64,000 nucleotides of DNA from contig NZ_JAJOZB010000001.1 of assembly GCF_023701745.1 (NCBI RefSeq), positions 9,055,198 to 9,119,197 of the forward strand, written 5' to 3'. How positions within the stretch are numbered: position 1 is the first letter of the stretch; each line of letters starts with the position of its first letter. The position numbers and the translations under genes are program-made. Source of the DNA: Streptomyces sp. RKAG293. GTDB lineage: Bacteria; Actinomycetota; Actinomycetes; Streptomycetales; Streptomycetaceae. The notes below the pieces were generated by a model. That model searched no databases, had not been told where the DNA came from, and worked only from the letters and a program-made list of their open reading frames with translations. Of the stretch, positions 35,618 to 44,234 are shown one piece after another.

Positions 35618-38050
35618 TCAGATGACGATGCGGTCCAGGTTGGGGCCGGTGCCCGCCGCGTTGGTGATGGCGATGGAGTTGGTGCCGGCCTTCAGGGGTA
35701 CCTGGACCCTCAGGGTGACGACGGTGTTGTAGTCCGGCGTTGCCGGGAAGTTCACTGTCTGGGTGGCGCCGTTGGCGGTCACGGTCGCGGTGTGGATGCT
35801 GCCGACGCTCATGAAGTAGATGGTCATCGGGTAGGTGCCGGTGGCGGGTGCGGTCACCGAGTAGGTGCTGCTGCCCAGGAAGCTGATCTTCTTACCGCCG
35901 GAGCAGTGTGCACAGTTGGTGACCGTGGTGCCGGTGCCCAGGGTCGCCTTCTCCGCCTCGTAGGACTTGCCGGGGGAAGGGGTGGTCGTCGGCGTCGCGG
36001 TCGGAGTATCCGTGGGCGTGGGCGTGTCCGTCGGGGTCGGGGTGGGCGTGCCCGTGGGTGGGATCACCGGGCCCACCGTCTTGAGGAAGAGCGACTGACC
36101 GGTGTCGGTCCGGGACGCGTCGACGCCGTGGCCGCCGGTGTAGTCCTTCTGCTCGTTCTTCGCCCAGTCGGCGATCGGCGTGCCGCCCACGTCGAGCGGG
36201 TGGTAGGCGCCGCCGGACGGGCCGGCCACGCCGAACTGGTAGATCGTGTTCTTCAGCGGGTAGTACGGCTGGTACGGACCGCCGGTGGACAACTGCTTGG
36301 TCATCGTGTTGTCGAAGAAGACGTTCTGCGGTCCGGTTGCACCCGACCACTTGACGCCCTTCTGACCTGCGGTCCAGTAGATCGGGTACCAGTTCGAGGT
36401 GTCGGGTGTCGTGTTGGCGCCGCCGTCGTCACCGCAGTTGGACTGGCAGTTGCCGGCGCGGTGGTCGTACGGCACGGCCTGCGTGTTGAGCTCGATCAGG
36501 TTCCGGCGCTCGTACCCGCCGTGCAGGTTGAAGTCGGAGTCGATGTCGTTGCCGATTGCCACGTTGTCCGACGCCGACCACTGGAACGTGAAGTGCCGCA
36601 GGTTGCGGGTGACGTTGTTGGCGTAGAGCGAGTCCCAGACCCGTGAGCCGCGGAAGTAGCCCCGGCCGCCGGCGCCCTTGTTCCATGAACCGTCCAGGAA
36701 GTTGTCCTGGATCTGCAGGTTCTTGGCCTCTTCGGTGACGATCGGGTGCGAGCCGGTCATGTAGGTCCGGACCCCCCGGACCCAGTCGTTCACCGCCCAC
36801 TTGAGAACGATGCCGTTCATCTCGGCGTGCGGGTCCATGTTGCCGTAGTTCTGGACCGAGGCGGCCTGGTTGAGGTTCGACATCGGCTGGGTCATGTAGA
36901 AGTTCTCCAGGCCGACTCCGACGACCGGCTCGACCAGCGGCGATGCCTTGCTGGCGTAGACCGCACCGTCTATCGGTGCCGAGCCGTCGGAGGTGGAGTC
37001 GATCGGCATGTCGTACTCGAGCGGCTTGTCGACCGTGACCGTGTGGTTGGTGGCGTCGACCGCGCTGATCGTGAAGATCTGCTGCCGCATCTGCAGGTTC
37101 TCTTCGGGGAAGGTCGTGCTGACCGCGTCCATCGACTGGTAGAACTTCTGTGAGTTGGCGGCCATCATATTCACGAAGCCGCCGACCTTGAAACCGGTCA
37201 TTTTGGCGCTGGTCGCCAGGTAGACGACCGTGTCGCCCTGCCGAGCGGCGAACGTGGTCTCGCCCGGCTTGGCCCGCAGTTTGGCGCCGGCCTTCCATTG
37301 CTGGTTGATGGAGCCTAGGAAGATCTCCTTGCGGTTCGCCGGCGCGGCGTTGTACTCCGCCTGGTAGGAGGGATCGACCGTACGGGAACTGACCCGGAAC
37401 AGGCCGGTGCCGGGCCACGCCCAGCCCATCTTGCCGTCGCCCGAGGTCATGTTGTCGCCGTCGGAGTCAGTGCCGTCCGGGGTGAGGGTGTCGTACAGAG
37501 TGTTGGCATCCGGCCGGTACTCGAAGGACGTACCGGTCGTCGGATCGCTGCCGGCGCCCCGCAGGATGGTGTAGTTGGCGTCCACTGCGATCTCGTGGGA
37601 GACGTTGAGGACGCCGGCCGGGAACGAGATCAGCGACAGCTTGGTGTACGAGCCGGTCGGCGAACACGTGCTCTTCAGCTTGTCGATCGCGGCCTGGATG
37701 CCGTTCGTATCATCCTTGCTGTCACTCGGCACCACACCGTAGCCGGAAGCCAGTTGGGACGGTGTGATCTGGCAGGACGTCGACGGGTTGATCTCGGAAG
37801 CGCCGGGTAGTGGCTGGCCGCCGAGGTAACCGGCCTTGCTCCAGTCGGGCATGCCCGGCAGCGGGGCGCGGCGGTTGGCAGCCGACAGGTCGAGTGCCCG
37901 CTGCACGGGCACGGGGGTGACGCCGGGGGGCGCGGCGGATGCACCGGCGGTGCCGGCAGCGACGCCGGTCCAGCCGGCCGCCGCGACGCCGGCGGCCAAC
38001 AGGGCCAGGGTTCCGCCGAATGCCAGTCGGCGTCTTCTGTTCGATGGCAT
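35618..38050 (-). CDS. Secreted beta-helix (pectate-lyase-like) protein with CBM35-like domain
   Basis: 810 residues. The signal peptide begins SNRRRRLAFGGTLALLAAGV. The large central domain (about 75-650) starts with DSKDDTNGIQAAIDKLKSTC, the usual N-cap of right-handed beta-helix polysaccharide lyases and hydrolases. It continues with turns such as GRGYFRGSRVWDSLYANNVT and NLRHFTFQWSASDNVAIGND. A Thr/Pro linker (PTGTPTPTPTDTP) leads to a C-terminal CBM35-like module of about 115 residues that begins SYEAEKATLG and ends NLDRIVI. The start is ATG 38048-38050. Extracellular; probably binds and cuts a polysaccharide. It is paralogous in its CBM to the chitinase and chitosanase next door and divergent from them. 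Confidence 0.85.
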   Translation of the reverse strand: MPSNRRRRLAFGGTLALLAAGVAAAGWTGVAAGTAGASAAPPGVTPVPVQRALDLSAANRRAPLPGMPDWSKAGYLGGQPLPGASEINPSTSCQITPSQLASGYGVVPSDSKDDTNGIQAAIDKLKSTCSPTGSYTKLSLISFPAGVLNVSHEIAVDANYTILRGAGSDPTTGTSFEYRPDANTLYDTLTPDGTDSDGDNMTSGDGKMGWAWPGTGLFRVSSRTVDPSYQAEYNAAPANRKEIFLGSINQQWKAGAKLRAKPGETTFAARQGDTVVYLATSAKMTGFKVGGFVNMMAANSQKFYQSMDAVSTTFPEENLQMRQQIFTISAVDATNHTVTVDKPLEYDMPIDSTSDGSAPIDGAVYASKASPLVEPVVGVGLENFYMTQPMSNLNQAASVQNYGNMDPHAEMNGIVLKWAVNDWVRGVRTYMTGSHPIVTEEAKNLQIQDNFLDGSWNKGAGGRGYFRGSRVWDSLYANNVTRNLRHFTFQWSASDNVAIGNDIDSDFNLHGGYERRNLIELNTQAVPYDHRAGNCQSNCGDDGGANTTPDTSNWYPIYWTAGQKGVKWSGATGPQNVFFDNTMTKQLSTGGPYQPYYPLKNTIYQFGVAGPSGGAYHPLDVGGTPIADWAKNEQKDYTGGHGVDASRTDTGQSLFLKTVGPVIPPTGTPTPTPTDTPTPTDTPTATPTTTPSPGKSYEAEKATLGTGTTVTNCAHCSGGKKISFLGSSTYSVTAPATGTYPMTIYFMSVGSIHTATVTANGATQTVNFPATPDYNTVVTLRVQVPLKAGTNSIAITNAAGTGPNLDRIVI

Positions 38051-38254
38051 GGGGGTGTCCCAACGCGAGGGGCGGACGTAGGGGTCGGGCACCGCACGGC
38101 TGGACGCGGTGCCGGGCGCGCGGGCGGGCCGTATCGACAGCTGCGGGATCGACGTGTCGAGGTGGGTCCCGCCGTGTTCCGGCGGCTGAAGCAGGGTGGA
38201 GCAGCCCGTGCCACGTGCCGATCGACCGCGCAAACGCGAGCGCCTGATGGATGG

Positions 38255-38271
38255 TAAGAAAACTTTCCTAA
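38255..38271. promoter_or_regulatory. TTAGGAAAGTTTTCTTA-type element (site A)
   Basis: The minus strand reads TTAGGAAAGTTTTCTTA, an imperfect dyad 205 bp upstream of the beta-helix gene. It matches site B at 38538-38554 in 13 consecutive positions and in 15 of 17 overall. Probably an operator or activator site for a regulator of polysaccharide degradation. Confidence 0.6.
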
Positions 38272-38537
38272 CTGGTATCTCGCCCAGAGTCTTCCCAGGC
38301 CCTGCGGTAGTCAAGAGGTTGAACACGATTCATCCACATGAACACCTTTTCTCCAAAGCAACCGCCTCGGCCGTGGATGCGGGGATTCCGTCGGCGGTTC
38401 CACGGCGGAATGCCGGGCGCCCGCCGATGGTGATGCGAGGGCGGGAGGCCGAGTGCCTCGGCGAGGCGTCGAAACGCCCATGAAGGCAGTTGCTCCTCCG
38501 CCCTGGTCCACCTCTGGGGCGCAGTGGGGGTTAATTA

Positions 38538-38554
38538 TTAGGAAAGTTTCCTTC
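38538..38554. promoter_or_regulatory. TTAGGAAAGTTTCCTTC-type element (site B)
   Basis: The plus strand reads TTAGGAAAGTTTCCTTC in an AT-rich patch, with the perfect inner palindrome GGAAA-G-TTTCC. It lies 312 bp upstream of the chitinase start. It shares its core with site A, so the divergent genes are probably co-regulated. The remaining sequence of 38051-38865 shows no gene. Confidence 0.6.
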
Positions 38555-38865
38555 CCAACTGCTTGACGGGCGCTGCCCGGGAGGGATTGACTGCGCGCCG
38601 CGGGGTCAACTCCACTACACCCGGCCCCGCGCCGTTTCTTACCCACTCGTCAGCTCGACTCAGCTGAAGGCGTCCTCCCGAGCTACGTCCGCAAGCCCAA
38701 CGGTTCCGTCGAGGCACCAGATATCGCAGCTCCCCTCGCTGGGACACCGTGCTCCATCGGCTCTCTCGGAGCATCCGCTCCGCACACGTTCCGGTCCCGC
38801 GACACCGACCGGGAGCCCGACCCCCTTGGGGGATGCCCCGTCCCGACCTCACCTGGAGGACATCC

Positions 38866-40248
38866 GTGACATGGTCACGACTCACCAAGGGGCTTATCGC
38901 CACCGCGCTGCCGGTGGCAGCGGTGGCGATGGGCATCAACGCGACCGCCAACGCCAGCCCCCAGGCAATGAACACGTTCCCGGCCCACTACGCCGCGCCC
39001 TACCTGGAGCTCGCCGGCGACACAGCCGGCGACATCGCAGCAGACATGAGGGCCACCGGGCTGAAGAACTACACCCTGGCCTTCCTGATTCCCAAGTCCG
39101 GTTGTACTCCGCAGTGGGAGGCCGGCAACAGCGCACTGGGCGCCTTCACCTCCCAGGTCAACGACCTCAAGGCGGCCGGCGGCAACGTCATCATCTCCTT
39201 CGGCGGCGCCGAGGGCGGGGAACTGGCGCAGACCTGCACCTCGGTCTCCTCACTGACCGCCGCCTACGCCAACGTCGCCAGCACTTACGGCATCACCCGC
39301 CTCGACTTCGACATCGAAGGCAGCACCCTGGGCAACACCGCGGTCAACGCCCGCCGCAACCAGGCCCTGGCCGCTCTCCAAACCCAAAACCCCAACATCG
39401 AGGTCGACTACACCCTGGCCGTGGACCCCTCCGGCCTCGAATCCGACACCCTCAACCTCCTCAAGGACGCCAAGAGCAAGGGCGTCAAGATCAACCTCGT
39501 CAACATCATGACCATGGACTTCGGCGACGGCGAGAACGCCCTCAACGACTCCCTGTCCGCAGCCAAGGGCACCGCCGCACAACTCGCAAGCCTCTACGGC
39601 ATCACCACCGCACAGGCATACGGACGTATGGGCCTCACCCCCATCGCCGGCAAGAACGACGACAACGAGAACTTCACCCAGGCCGACGCCGCCACGCTGG
39701 AAGCCTTCGCTGCCACCAACGGCGTCCAGGAACTGTCCTTCTGGGAAGTCCACAGTTACGACAAGGCCAGCGGCTACGCCTACTCCCGGATCTTCAACAA
39801 GATCACCGGTGGCGGTACGCCGCCGACCGACCCGCCGACCGACCCGCCGACTGACCCGCCGACTGACCCGCCGACCGGTGGGAACAAGTCGTACGAGGCA
39901 GAGGCGTCGGTTCTGGCCGGTGGGACGACGATCACCAGCTGTGCGCACTGCTCGGGTGGGAAGAAGCTCAGCTACCTGGGCAGCGGTGGCACCGCGACGT
40001 TCAACAACGTCGCAGAGGCGGCTGCGGGTAGCTACACGATGAGCGTCTCCTTCATGAGTGTCGGCCAGTCCCGCTCCGCGGTCGTGACCGTCAACGGTGT
40101 GAACCAGACCGTCAGTTTCCCCGCGACACCCGACTACAACACCGTGGTCACCAAGGACGTCACCGTCCAGCTCAAGGCCGGAAACAACACCATCAAGTTC
40201 TCCAACCCCTCCGCCGGGGCACCCAACCTCGACCGCATCGTCGTCTGA
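38866..40248 (+). CDS. Secreted GH18 chitinase with C-terminal CBM35-like domain
   Basis: 460 residues. The start is GTG 38866, 6 bases after GGAGG. The signal peptide is LTKGLIATALPVAAVAMG to ANA. The GH18 catalytic domain covers about 33-320. The active-site motif is ITRLDFDIEG (DxxDxDxE pattern, with the acid Glu), preceded by KAAGGNVIISFGGAEGGE (SxGG motif). SFWEVHSYDKASGYAYSR closes the barrel. A Pro/Thr/Asp linker of PPTD repeats (TPPTDPPTDPPTD...) leads to a CBM35-like module (SYEAEASVLAGGTTIT to NLDRIVV). It is closest to the short bacterial chitinase-C/D-like GH18 group. Extracellular chitin or chitodextrin hydrolysis. The last 387 bp are identical to the end of the neighbouring chitosanase gene. 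Confidence 0.92.
   Translation: MTWSRLTKGLIATALPVAAVAMGINATANASPQAMNTFPAHYAAPYLELAGDTAGDIAADMRATGLKNYTLAFLIPKSGCTPQWEAGNSALGAFTSQVNDLKAAGGNVIISFGGAEGGELAQTCTSVSSLTAAYANVASTYGITRLDFDIEGSTLGNTAVNARRNQALAALQTQNPNIEVDYTLAVDPSGLESDTLNLLKDAKSKGVKINLVNIMTMDFGDGENALNDSLSAAKGTAAQLASLYGITTAQAYGRMGLTPIAGKNDDNENFTQADAATLEAFAATNGVQELSFWEVHSYDKASGYAYSRIFNKITGGGTPPTDPPTDPPTDPPTDPPTGGNKSYEAEASVLAGGTTITSCAHCSGGKKLSYLGSGGTATFNNVAEAAAGSYTMSVSFMSVGQSRSAVVTVNGVNQTVSFPATPDYNTVVTKDVTVQLKAGNNTIKFSNPSAGAPNLDRIVV
39862..40248 (+). repeat. 387-bp exact direct repeat, copy 1
   Basis: From ACTGACCCG in the linker to the stop codon this copy is identical, as far as I can read, to 41273-41659 (offset 1411). It encodes the end of the linker and the whole CBM35-like module. 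No identity continues after the stop codons. Confidence 0.93.
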
Positions 40249-40462
40249 CAGCTCAACGGGAGCCGGAGCCAGGATCACCACCGCGGCCGGCACAGGATCC
40301 ATGCGAGGACCGATTCCGCTCAAGATCACGAGTCGGTTGTCCCTCGGAAGTATCGATCTGGCATGGCCGATTGATGAGGCGAGGCAACTGCGCGACGAGA
40401 GTCGCACTTGCTCTGACTCGTCAAGAGGCTTTGCCACCACACAATGGAGGTCCCACACCCCT

Positions 40463-41659
40463 ATGTCATCGATCCGTACGCGCCTCGTTGTGGCAGCCGC
40501 CGCAGCCACCGCGCTCACCATCCCCCTTGTCGTCGGCCATGCCGACGCCGCCACGACATCCGCAACGGTCAAGGCCGCACCGGCCGCGACCTCCTACACC
40601 GCCGCCCAGGTGCTGGCCGGCATCCAGCAGAACTCGACGGCCGCCAACAAGGTCAACACCAAGCCCCACATCAACACCATGACCCACGCCGACGTGAACG
40701 TCTTCCAGGTCGCGCCGGGTATCTACACCTACAGCTCCGGCATGGCCATCGACACCGACGGCAGTGACCCCGACCCCGACCCCGACCACCAGGGCGAGAC
40801 GACCTGGGAGGACAGCAACGGCCAGGCGCTGGGCGCCCACAAGGTCCCCTTCTACGTCCTCGGCGACGACTGCTGGGACCGCAAGACCCCCTGCCCGCAC
40901 TTCTACTTCAAGGAACACGGCATGTCAGGGCGTCAGTTCGCGCTGATGTTCTACAACGGCAAGGTCATCGGCTCGATCTTCGGCGACACCCAGACCGCCA
41001 ACGGCCAGGACACCTCCGACAACGACTCCCGCGAACTCGGCGAGGCGTCCGTCAAGGCAGCCCAGCTGCTCGGCATACCCAGCAGCGGCACCACCGGTGG
41101 CGTCGACAACGGCGTGACCCTGGCGATGTTCTCGGGTCCGTCCTGGGTCGTCAACGGCACCAACGCCAACCTCAACGCCAACGCCCAGGCCCTGGTCCAA
41201 AAGGCTCTGGACACCCTCGGCTCCAGCATGAACGGCGGCACGCCGCCCACCGACCCGCCGACCGACCCGCCCACTGACCCGCCGACCGGTGGGAACAAGT
41301 CGTACGAGGCAGAGGCGTCGGTTCTGGCCGGTGGGACGACGATCACCAGCTGTGCGCACTGCTCGGGTGGGAAGAAGCTCAGCTACCTGGGCAGCGGTGG
41401 CACCGCGACGTTCAACAACGTCGCAGAGGCGGCTGCGGGTAGCTACACGATGAGCGTCTCCTTCATGAGTGTCGGCCAGTCCCGCTCCGCGGTCGTGACC
41501 GTCAACGGTGTGAACCAGACCGTCAGTTTCCCCGCGACACCCGACTACAACACCGTGGTCACCAAGGACGTCACCGTCCAGCTCAAGGCCGGAAACAACA
41601 CCATCAAGTTCTCCAACCCCTCCGCCGGGGCACCCAACCTCGACCGCATCGTCGTCTGA
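40463..41659 (+). CDS. Secreted GH75 chitosanase with C-terminal CBM35-like domain
   Basis: 398 residues. The start is ATG 40463; GGAGG lies 12 bases upstream, rather far. The signal peptide is RTRLVVAAAAATALTIPLVV to ADA. The catalytic domain of about 240 residues has the GH75 pattern: MAIDTDGSDPDPDPDHQGET, containing the Asp-rich catalytic loop, then VPFYVLGDD and QFALMFYNGKVIGSIFGDT. A PPTD linker and the CBM35-like module follow, the latter identical in DNA to the chitinase's. GH75 enzymes hydrolyse chitosan. With the chitinase gene 214 bp upstream in the same direction this forms a chitin/chitosan utilisation pair. Confidence 0.88.
   Translation: MSSIRTRLVVAAAAATALTIPLVVGHADAATTSATVKAAPAATSYTAAQVLAGIQQNSTAANKVNTKPHINTMTHADVNVFQVAPGIYTYSSGMAIDTDGSDPDPDPDHQGETTWEDSNGQALGAHKVPFYVLGDDCWDRKTPCPHFYFKEHGMSGRQFALMFYNGKVIGSIFGDTQTANGQDTSDNDSRELGEASVKAAQLLGIPSSGTTGGVDNGVTLAMFSGPSWVVNGTNANLNANAQALVQKALDTLGSSMNGGTPPTDPPTDPPTDPPTGGNKSYEAEASVLAGGTTITSCAHCSGGKKLSYLGSGGTATFNNVAEAAAGSYTMSVSFMSVGQSRSAVVTVNGVNQTVSFPATPDYNTVVTKDVTVQLKAGNNTIKFSNPSAGAPNLDRIVV
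41273..41659 (+). repeat. 387-bp exact direct repeat, copy 2
   Basis: Second copy of the CBM35-encoding segment; see 39862-40248. Identity with no synonymous differences indicates very recent duplication or gene conversion. Confidence 0.93.
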
Positions 41660-41672
41660 GGACCCACTGCCA

Positions 41673-41711
41673 GGTCATGACCGGTGGCCGTGGGGGCCGC
41701 CGGTCATGACC
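41673..41711 (+). terminator. Terminator of the chitosanase gene
   Basis: A 12-bp perfect stem GGTCATGACCGG (41673-41684) with CCGGTCATGACC (41700-41711). The 15-base loop itself can pair (GGCC...GGCC). It starts 14 bases after the stop codon. Confidence 0.85.
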
Positions 41712-42101
41712 GTCACTACAGAGGTGCCGAAACCAGGTCCCGACGTCGCGGGCTACACCCGATGAAGAAGCAGGGTGCCATCACCCTCGGCATCGGCGGT
41801 GACCTCAGCATCGGCGCGGCCGGCCTGTTCTACGAGGGCGTCATGACCTCCGGCCACCCCTCGGACGCCACCGAGAACGCGGTCCAGGCCAACATCACAT
41901 CGGTCGATCACGGCACCTCCGCCACCGGGTCGGGCACGGGAGAGCTGCACGGGGTAGGTCTCGGCAGGGGTCTGGACGTGCCGAACGCGTCGACGGCGAA
42001 CGACACCCAGGGGCAGGACCCGCAGCCACGGCCCAGCCCTCTCCTGAGCGTGCGCCACGGACGTGGGCCCAGCGGCGCGTTCGAGATCCGGGACACCGCG
42101 C
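41712..42101. other. Intergenic region with one doubtful frame
   Basis: A plus-strand frame from ATG 41762 (MKKQGAITLGIGGDLSIGAA...) runs to 42139 without ribosome binding site and overlaps the small gene on the other strand. It is not convincing as a gene. Confidence 0.3.
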
Positions 42102-42212
42102 TCAGTGCGCCGGAGAAGGCGCAGCGGGCAGGCGGGTGAAGCCGGTGATCATCCACGCCGCCAGGGCGGCGGTGACGGCGATCTGGGCAGCGGACAGCAC
42201 GGACACGTGCAT
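42102..42212 (-). CDS. 36-residue single-pass membrane peptide
   Basis: ATG 42210-42212, with CGGAGG about 10 bases upstream. The peptide is MHVSVLSAAQIAVTAALAAW, then MITGFTRLPAAPSPAH: one hydrophobic helix of about 22 residues and a short Pro-rich tail. It lies 68 bp downstream of the truncated gpsA in the same direction. No family is recognised and it could be a chance frame. Confidence 0.4.
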   Translation of the reverse strand: MHVSVLSAAQIAVTAALAAWMITGFTRLPAAPSPAH

Positions 42213-42280
42213 GGGCGGGAGCCTCCGGGTGGGAGGTGAAAGTGATGGGTGAGCGGCCCCGTGATCTGGGGCGCCGGGGG

Positions 42281-42931
42281 TCAGCGCTCGGGTTTGGGGG
42301 GCCGCTGCATCAGCGCGGCGGCGGCCTCGTCGAGGATGACGTTCTTCACCGCACCGCCCAGCTCGCAGCCGATCACGTCGGTGCTGGCGTAGGGCCGGAA
42401 ATAGGGGGTGTGGCACGCCTGCTGGAAGCGGCGGGCGGCGCCCTCGCCGGTGCAGGCGATGGTGGCGGCGGCGGGATGGCCGTCCATGATCTCGCGCGCC
42501 AGGTTCGGGCCCGACAACACCGCGACCCGGTCCGCGCTCACGCCGGTCACCTCAGTGATGACCTGACTCGCCCGCTCCCCACTGCCCACCTCGATGCCCT
42601 TCATTAGCGACACGATCACGGTGTCGGGACCGATGTGCGGCGCCCACGCGGCGAGGTTGCTCCGCAGGGACTGTGCGGGGATGGACAGCACGAGGTAGTC
42701 CGCGCCGTCCAGCGCGACGGCCGGGTCGGTCGTGGCCGTCAGGGAGGCGGGCAGCTCGACATCCGGGAAGTAGCCCGGGTTGCGGTGCACCGTGTTGATC
42801 GCGTCGGCGATCTCGTTCCGGCGGGCGTGCACGATGACGCTGGTGCCGGCGTCGGCCAGGATCTTGGCAACGGCGGTACCCCAGGACCCGGCCGAGAACA
42901 CCGCCGCGCGGGCGGAACGGTGCCGACTCAA
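42281..42931 (-). pseudogene. gpsA: Truncated NAD(P)-dependent glycerol-3-phosphate dehydrogenase
   Basis: 216 residues; intact GpsA has about 330. The N-terminal nucleotide-binding domain is good: AVFSAGSWGTAVAKILADAG, SLMKGIEVGSGERAS, VAVLSGPNLAREI and YASTDVIGCELGGAVKNVI. After that last block, where the catalytic helical domain should begin, the frame reads LDEAAAALMQRPPKPER and stops. The first Gly of the GxGxxG fingerprint (normally GAGSWGT) is Ser here. The start is TTG 42929-42931, overlapping the stop of the upstream methyltransferase gene by the bases TTGA. Probably inactive, unless re-purposed as a nucleotide-binding fragment. Confidence 0.82.
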
Positions 42932-43551
42932 CTCGAGGTCCCCTCATCGGGCACAGGCCCGTCGCCGGGGAAGCGGCCGGGCAGCGTGGGCAGCACATGG
43001 TGCGGCTCACGCCGCATGTTCCCCGCCGGGGCTTCGTCCAGCTCGTGGCGCAGCTCGTCGGCGTGGGCGATTCACAGCCGGTAGAGCCGGTCCCACACTG
43101 CGGGCTCGGCCGGGCGCTCGTCGAGGTGCTCCACCGTGAGGCCGGCGGCGCGGGGCTGTTCTTGCCAGACGGGGTTCTTGCCGGGCCGTGTGGCCGGGGT
43201 CAGGACCAGCCGGCCACCGGGGGCCAGGACGCGGCCGAGCTCGCGCACCGCCGCGCCCCGATCAGTGGCTCCTCCGAGGGCGTCCACGCACACGATGCCG
43301 CGGGTGATGGAGTCGGGCAGGCCGGTGTCCTCCAGTTCAGCGACGCGGAAGGTGGCGCGGTCGGCGGACATGCCGAAGTGGTGGCGGTGGCCGGTGGCCT
43401 GGGCGACGGCGATGGGGGACAGGTCGAAGCCTTGCAGGCGCAGGCGCAGGCGCAGGCGCAGGCGCAGGGCGAGGGCGCGGGCCAGCCACAGGCCGATGCC
43501 GCTGGTTCCGCAGCCCGCGTCCATCAGGAGGTGGCCCGGGCCGTTTCCTCG
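42928..43551 (-). pseudogene. Decayed SAM-dependent methyltransferase gene
   Basis: The frame reads GPGHLLMDAGCGTSGIGLWL (motif I) from about 43542, preceded at once by a TAA, so the N-terminus is lost. Then comes a run of Leu-Arg pairs from a hexamer expansion, then LQGFDLSPIAVAQATG, ATFRVAELEDTGLPD and GRVLAPGGRLVLTPATRPGK. A TGA at 43072-43074 replaces what should be Trp (RLYRL-stop-IAHADELRHELDEAPAG). Sequence beyond that stop, including NMRREPHHVLPTLPGRFPGD, remains in frame to 42928. So there are three lesions: N-terminal truncation, repeat expansion and a nonsense codon. Confidence 0.8.
43435..43464. repeat. Hexanucleotide repeat (CAGGCG)5
   Basis: Five perfect CAGGCG units followed by CAGGGC inside the methyltransferase remnant. 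On the coding strand they add Leu-Arg pairs between motif I and the next strand, where relatives have none. Confidence 0.9.
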
Positions 43552-43628
43552 TTACGCGACAGCGCGGCCGATGAGTTTGTTGCTCCCGGGCAGTCCAAGC
43601 TCGTGACACCCCATGAAAGGACACCACC

Positions 43629-44234
43629 ATGTCGGAGCTTCTCGTCGATTTCATCACCTCCCTCGACGGCTATGCGTCGGGAGAGGGATGGCCCGGGTTC
43701 TGGGGCCTCGAGGGCCCGGAGTACCTCGCATGGCTCGGCGAGCAGCCCGAGGCCACCCACCTGATGGGAGCGAACACCTACCGCCTGATGTCGGGCTTCG
43801 CCGCAGGCGAGGTCCCGAAGGGCCAAGACGAGTTCAGGCCTGAAGAAGAGGCGTCCGTCGACGAGCTCACCCAAGCGTCCAAGGTGGTGTTCTCCTCCTC
43901 CCTCGAGGAGCCACTGACCTGGGCCAACTCCACGCTCGTCCGCGACGACGCTGTCGAGGCGGTCCGCGCCATGAAGTCGAGTGGCTCGGGGCTCCTCAGC
44001 ACGATCGGCAGCCTCAGCCTGTGCCGGTCCCTGCTACGAGCCGGACTCGTCGACCGCTTCCGGGTCGTGATGTTCCCGGTGATCACCGGGGCCACGGGCG
44101 AAGAACGCATCTACGACGGCTATCCGGACGTTGCCCTCGAGATGATCGAGCACCGCACCTTCGACGGCCGCATCCAGCTGGTCGAGTACAAGCCCCGCGT
44201 GCTCGAGCAACCGCCGCTCGGCGTCCCCGCGTGA
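43629..44234 (+). CDS. Dihydrofolate reductase-fold (RibD C-terminal-like) protein
   Basis: 201 residues. LLVDFITSLDGYASGEGWPG is the first strand and loop of RibD_C/YwjB-like reductases. THLMGANTYRLMSGF holds the conserved G-x-x-T-Y. LVRDDAVEAVRAMKSSG, then LLSTIGSLSLCRSLLRAGLV, is the NADPH-binding G-S-x-x-L segment, and DRFRVVMFPVITGATGEERI the conserved late strand. The start is ATG 43629 after GAAAGGACACC. A soluble NADPH-dependent reductase of unknown substrate, common as a single gene in Streptomyces. Confidence 0.9.
   Translation: MSELLVDFITSLDGYASGEGWPGFWGLEGPEYLAWLGEQPEATHLMGANTYRLMSGFAAGEVPKGQDEFRPEEEASVDELTQASKVVFSSSLEEPLTWANSTLVRDDAVEAVRAMKSSGSGLLSTIGSLSLCRSLLRAGLVDRFRVVMFPVITGATGEERIYDGYPDVALEMIEHRTFDGRIQLVEYKPRVLEQPPLGVPA

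Noticed and set aside
41762..42139. A plus-strand frame starting MKKQGAITLG as a secreted peptide gene
   Set aside because: No ribosome binding site, codon use degrades after about 50 codons, and it overlaps the terminator flank and another small frame.
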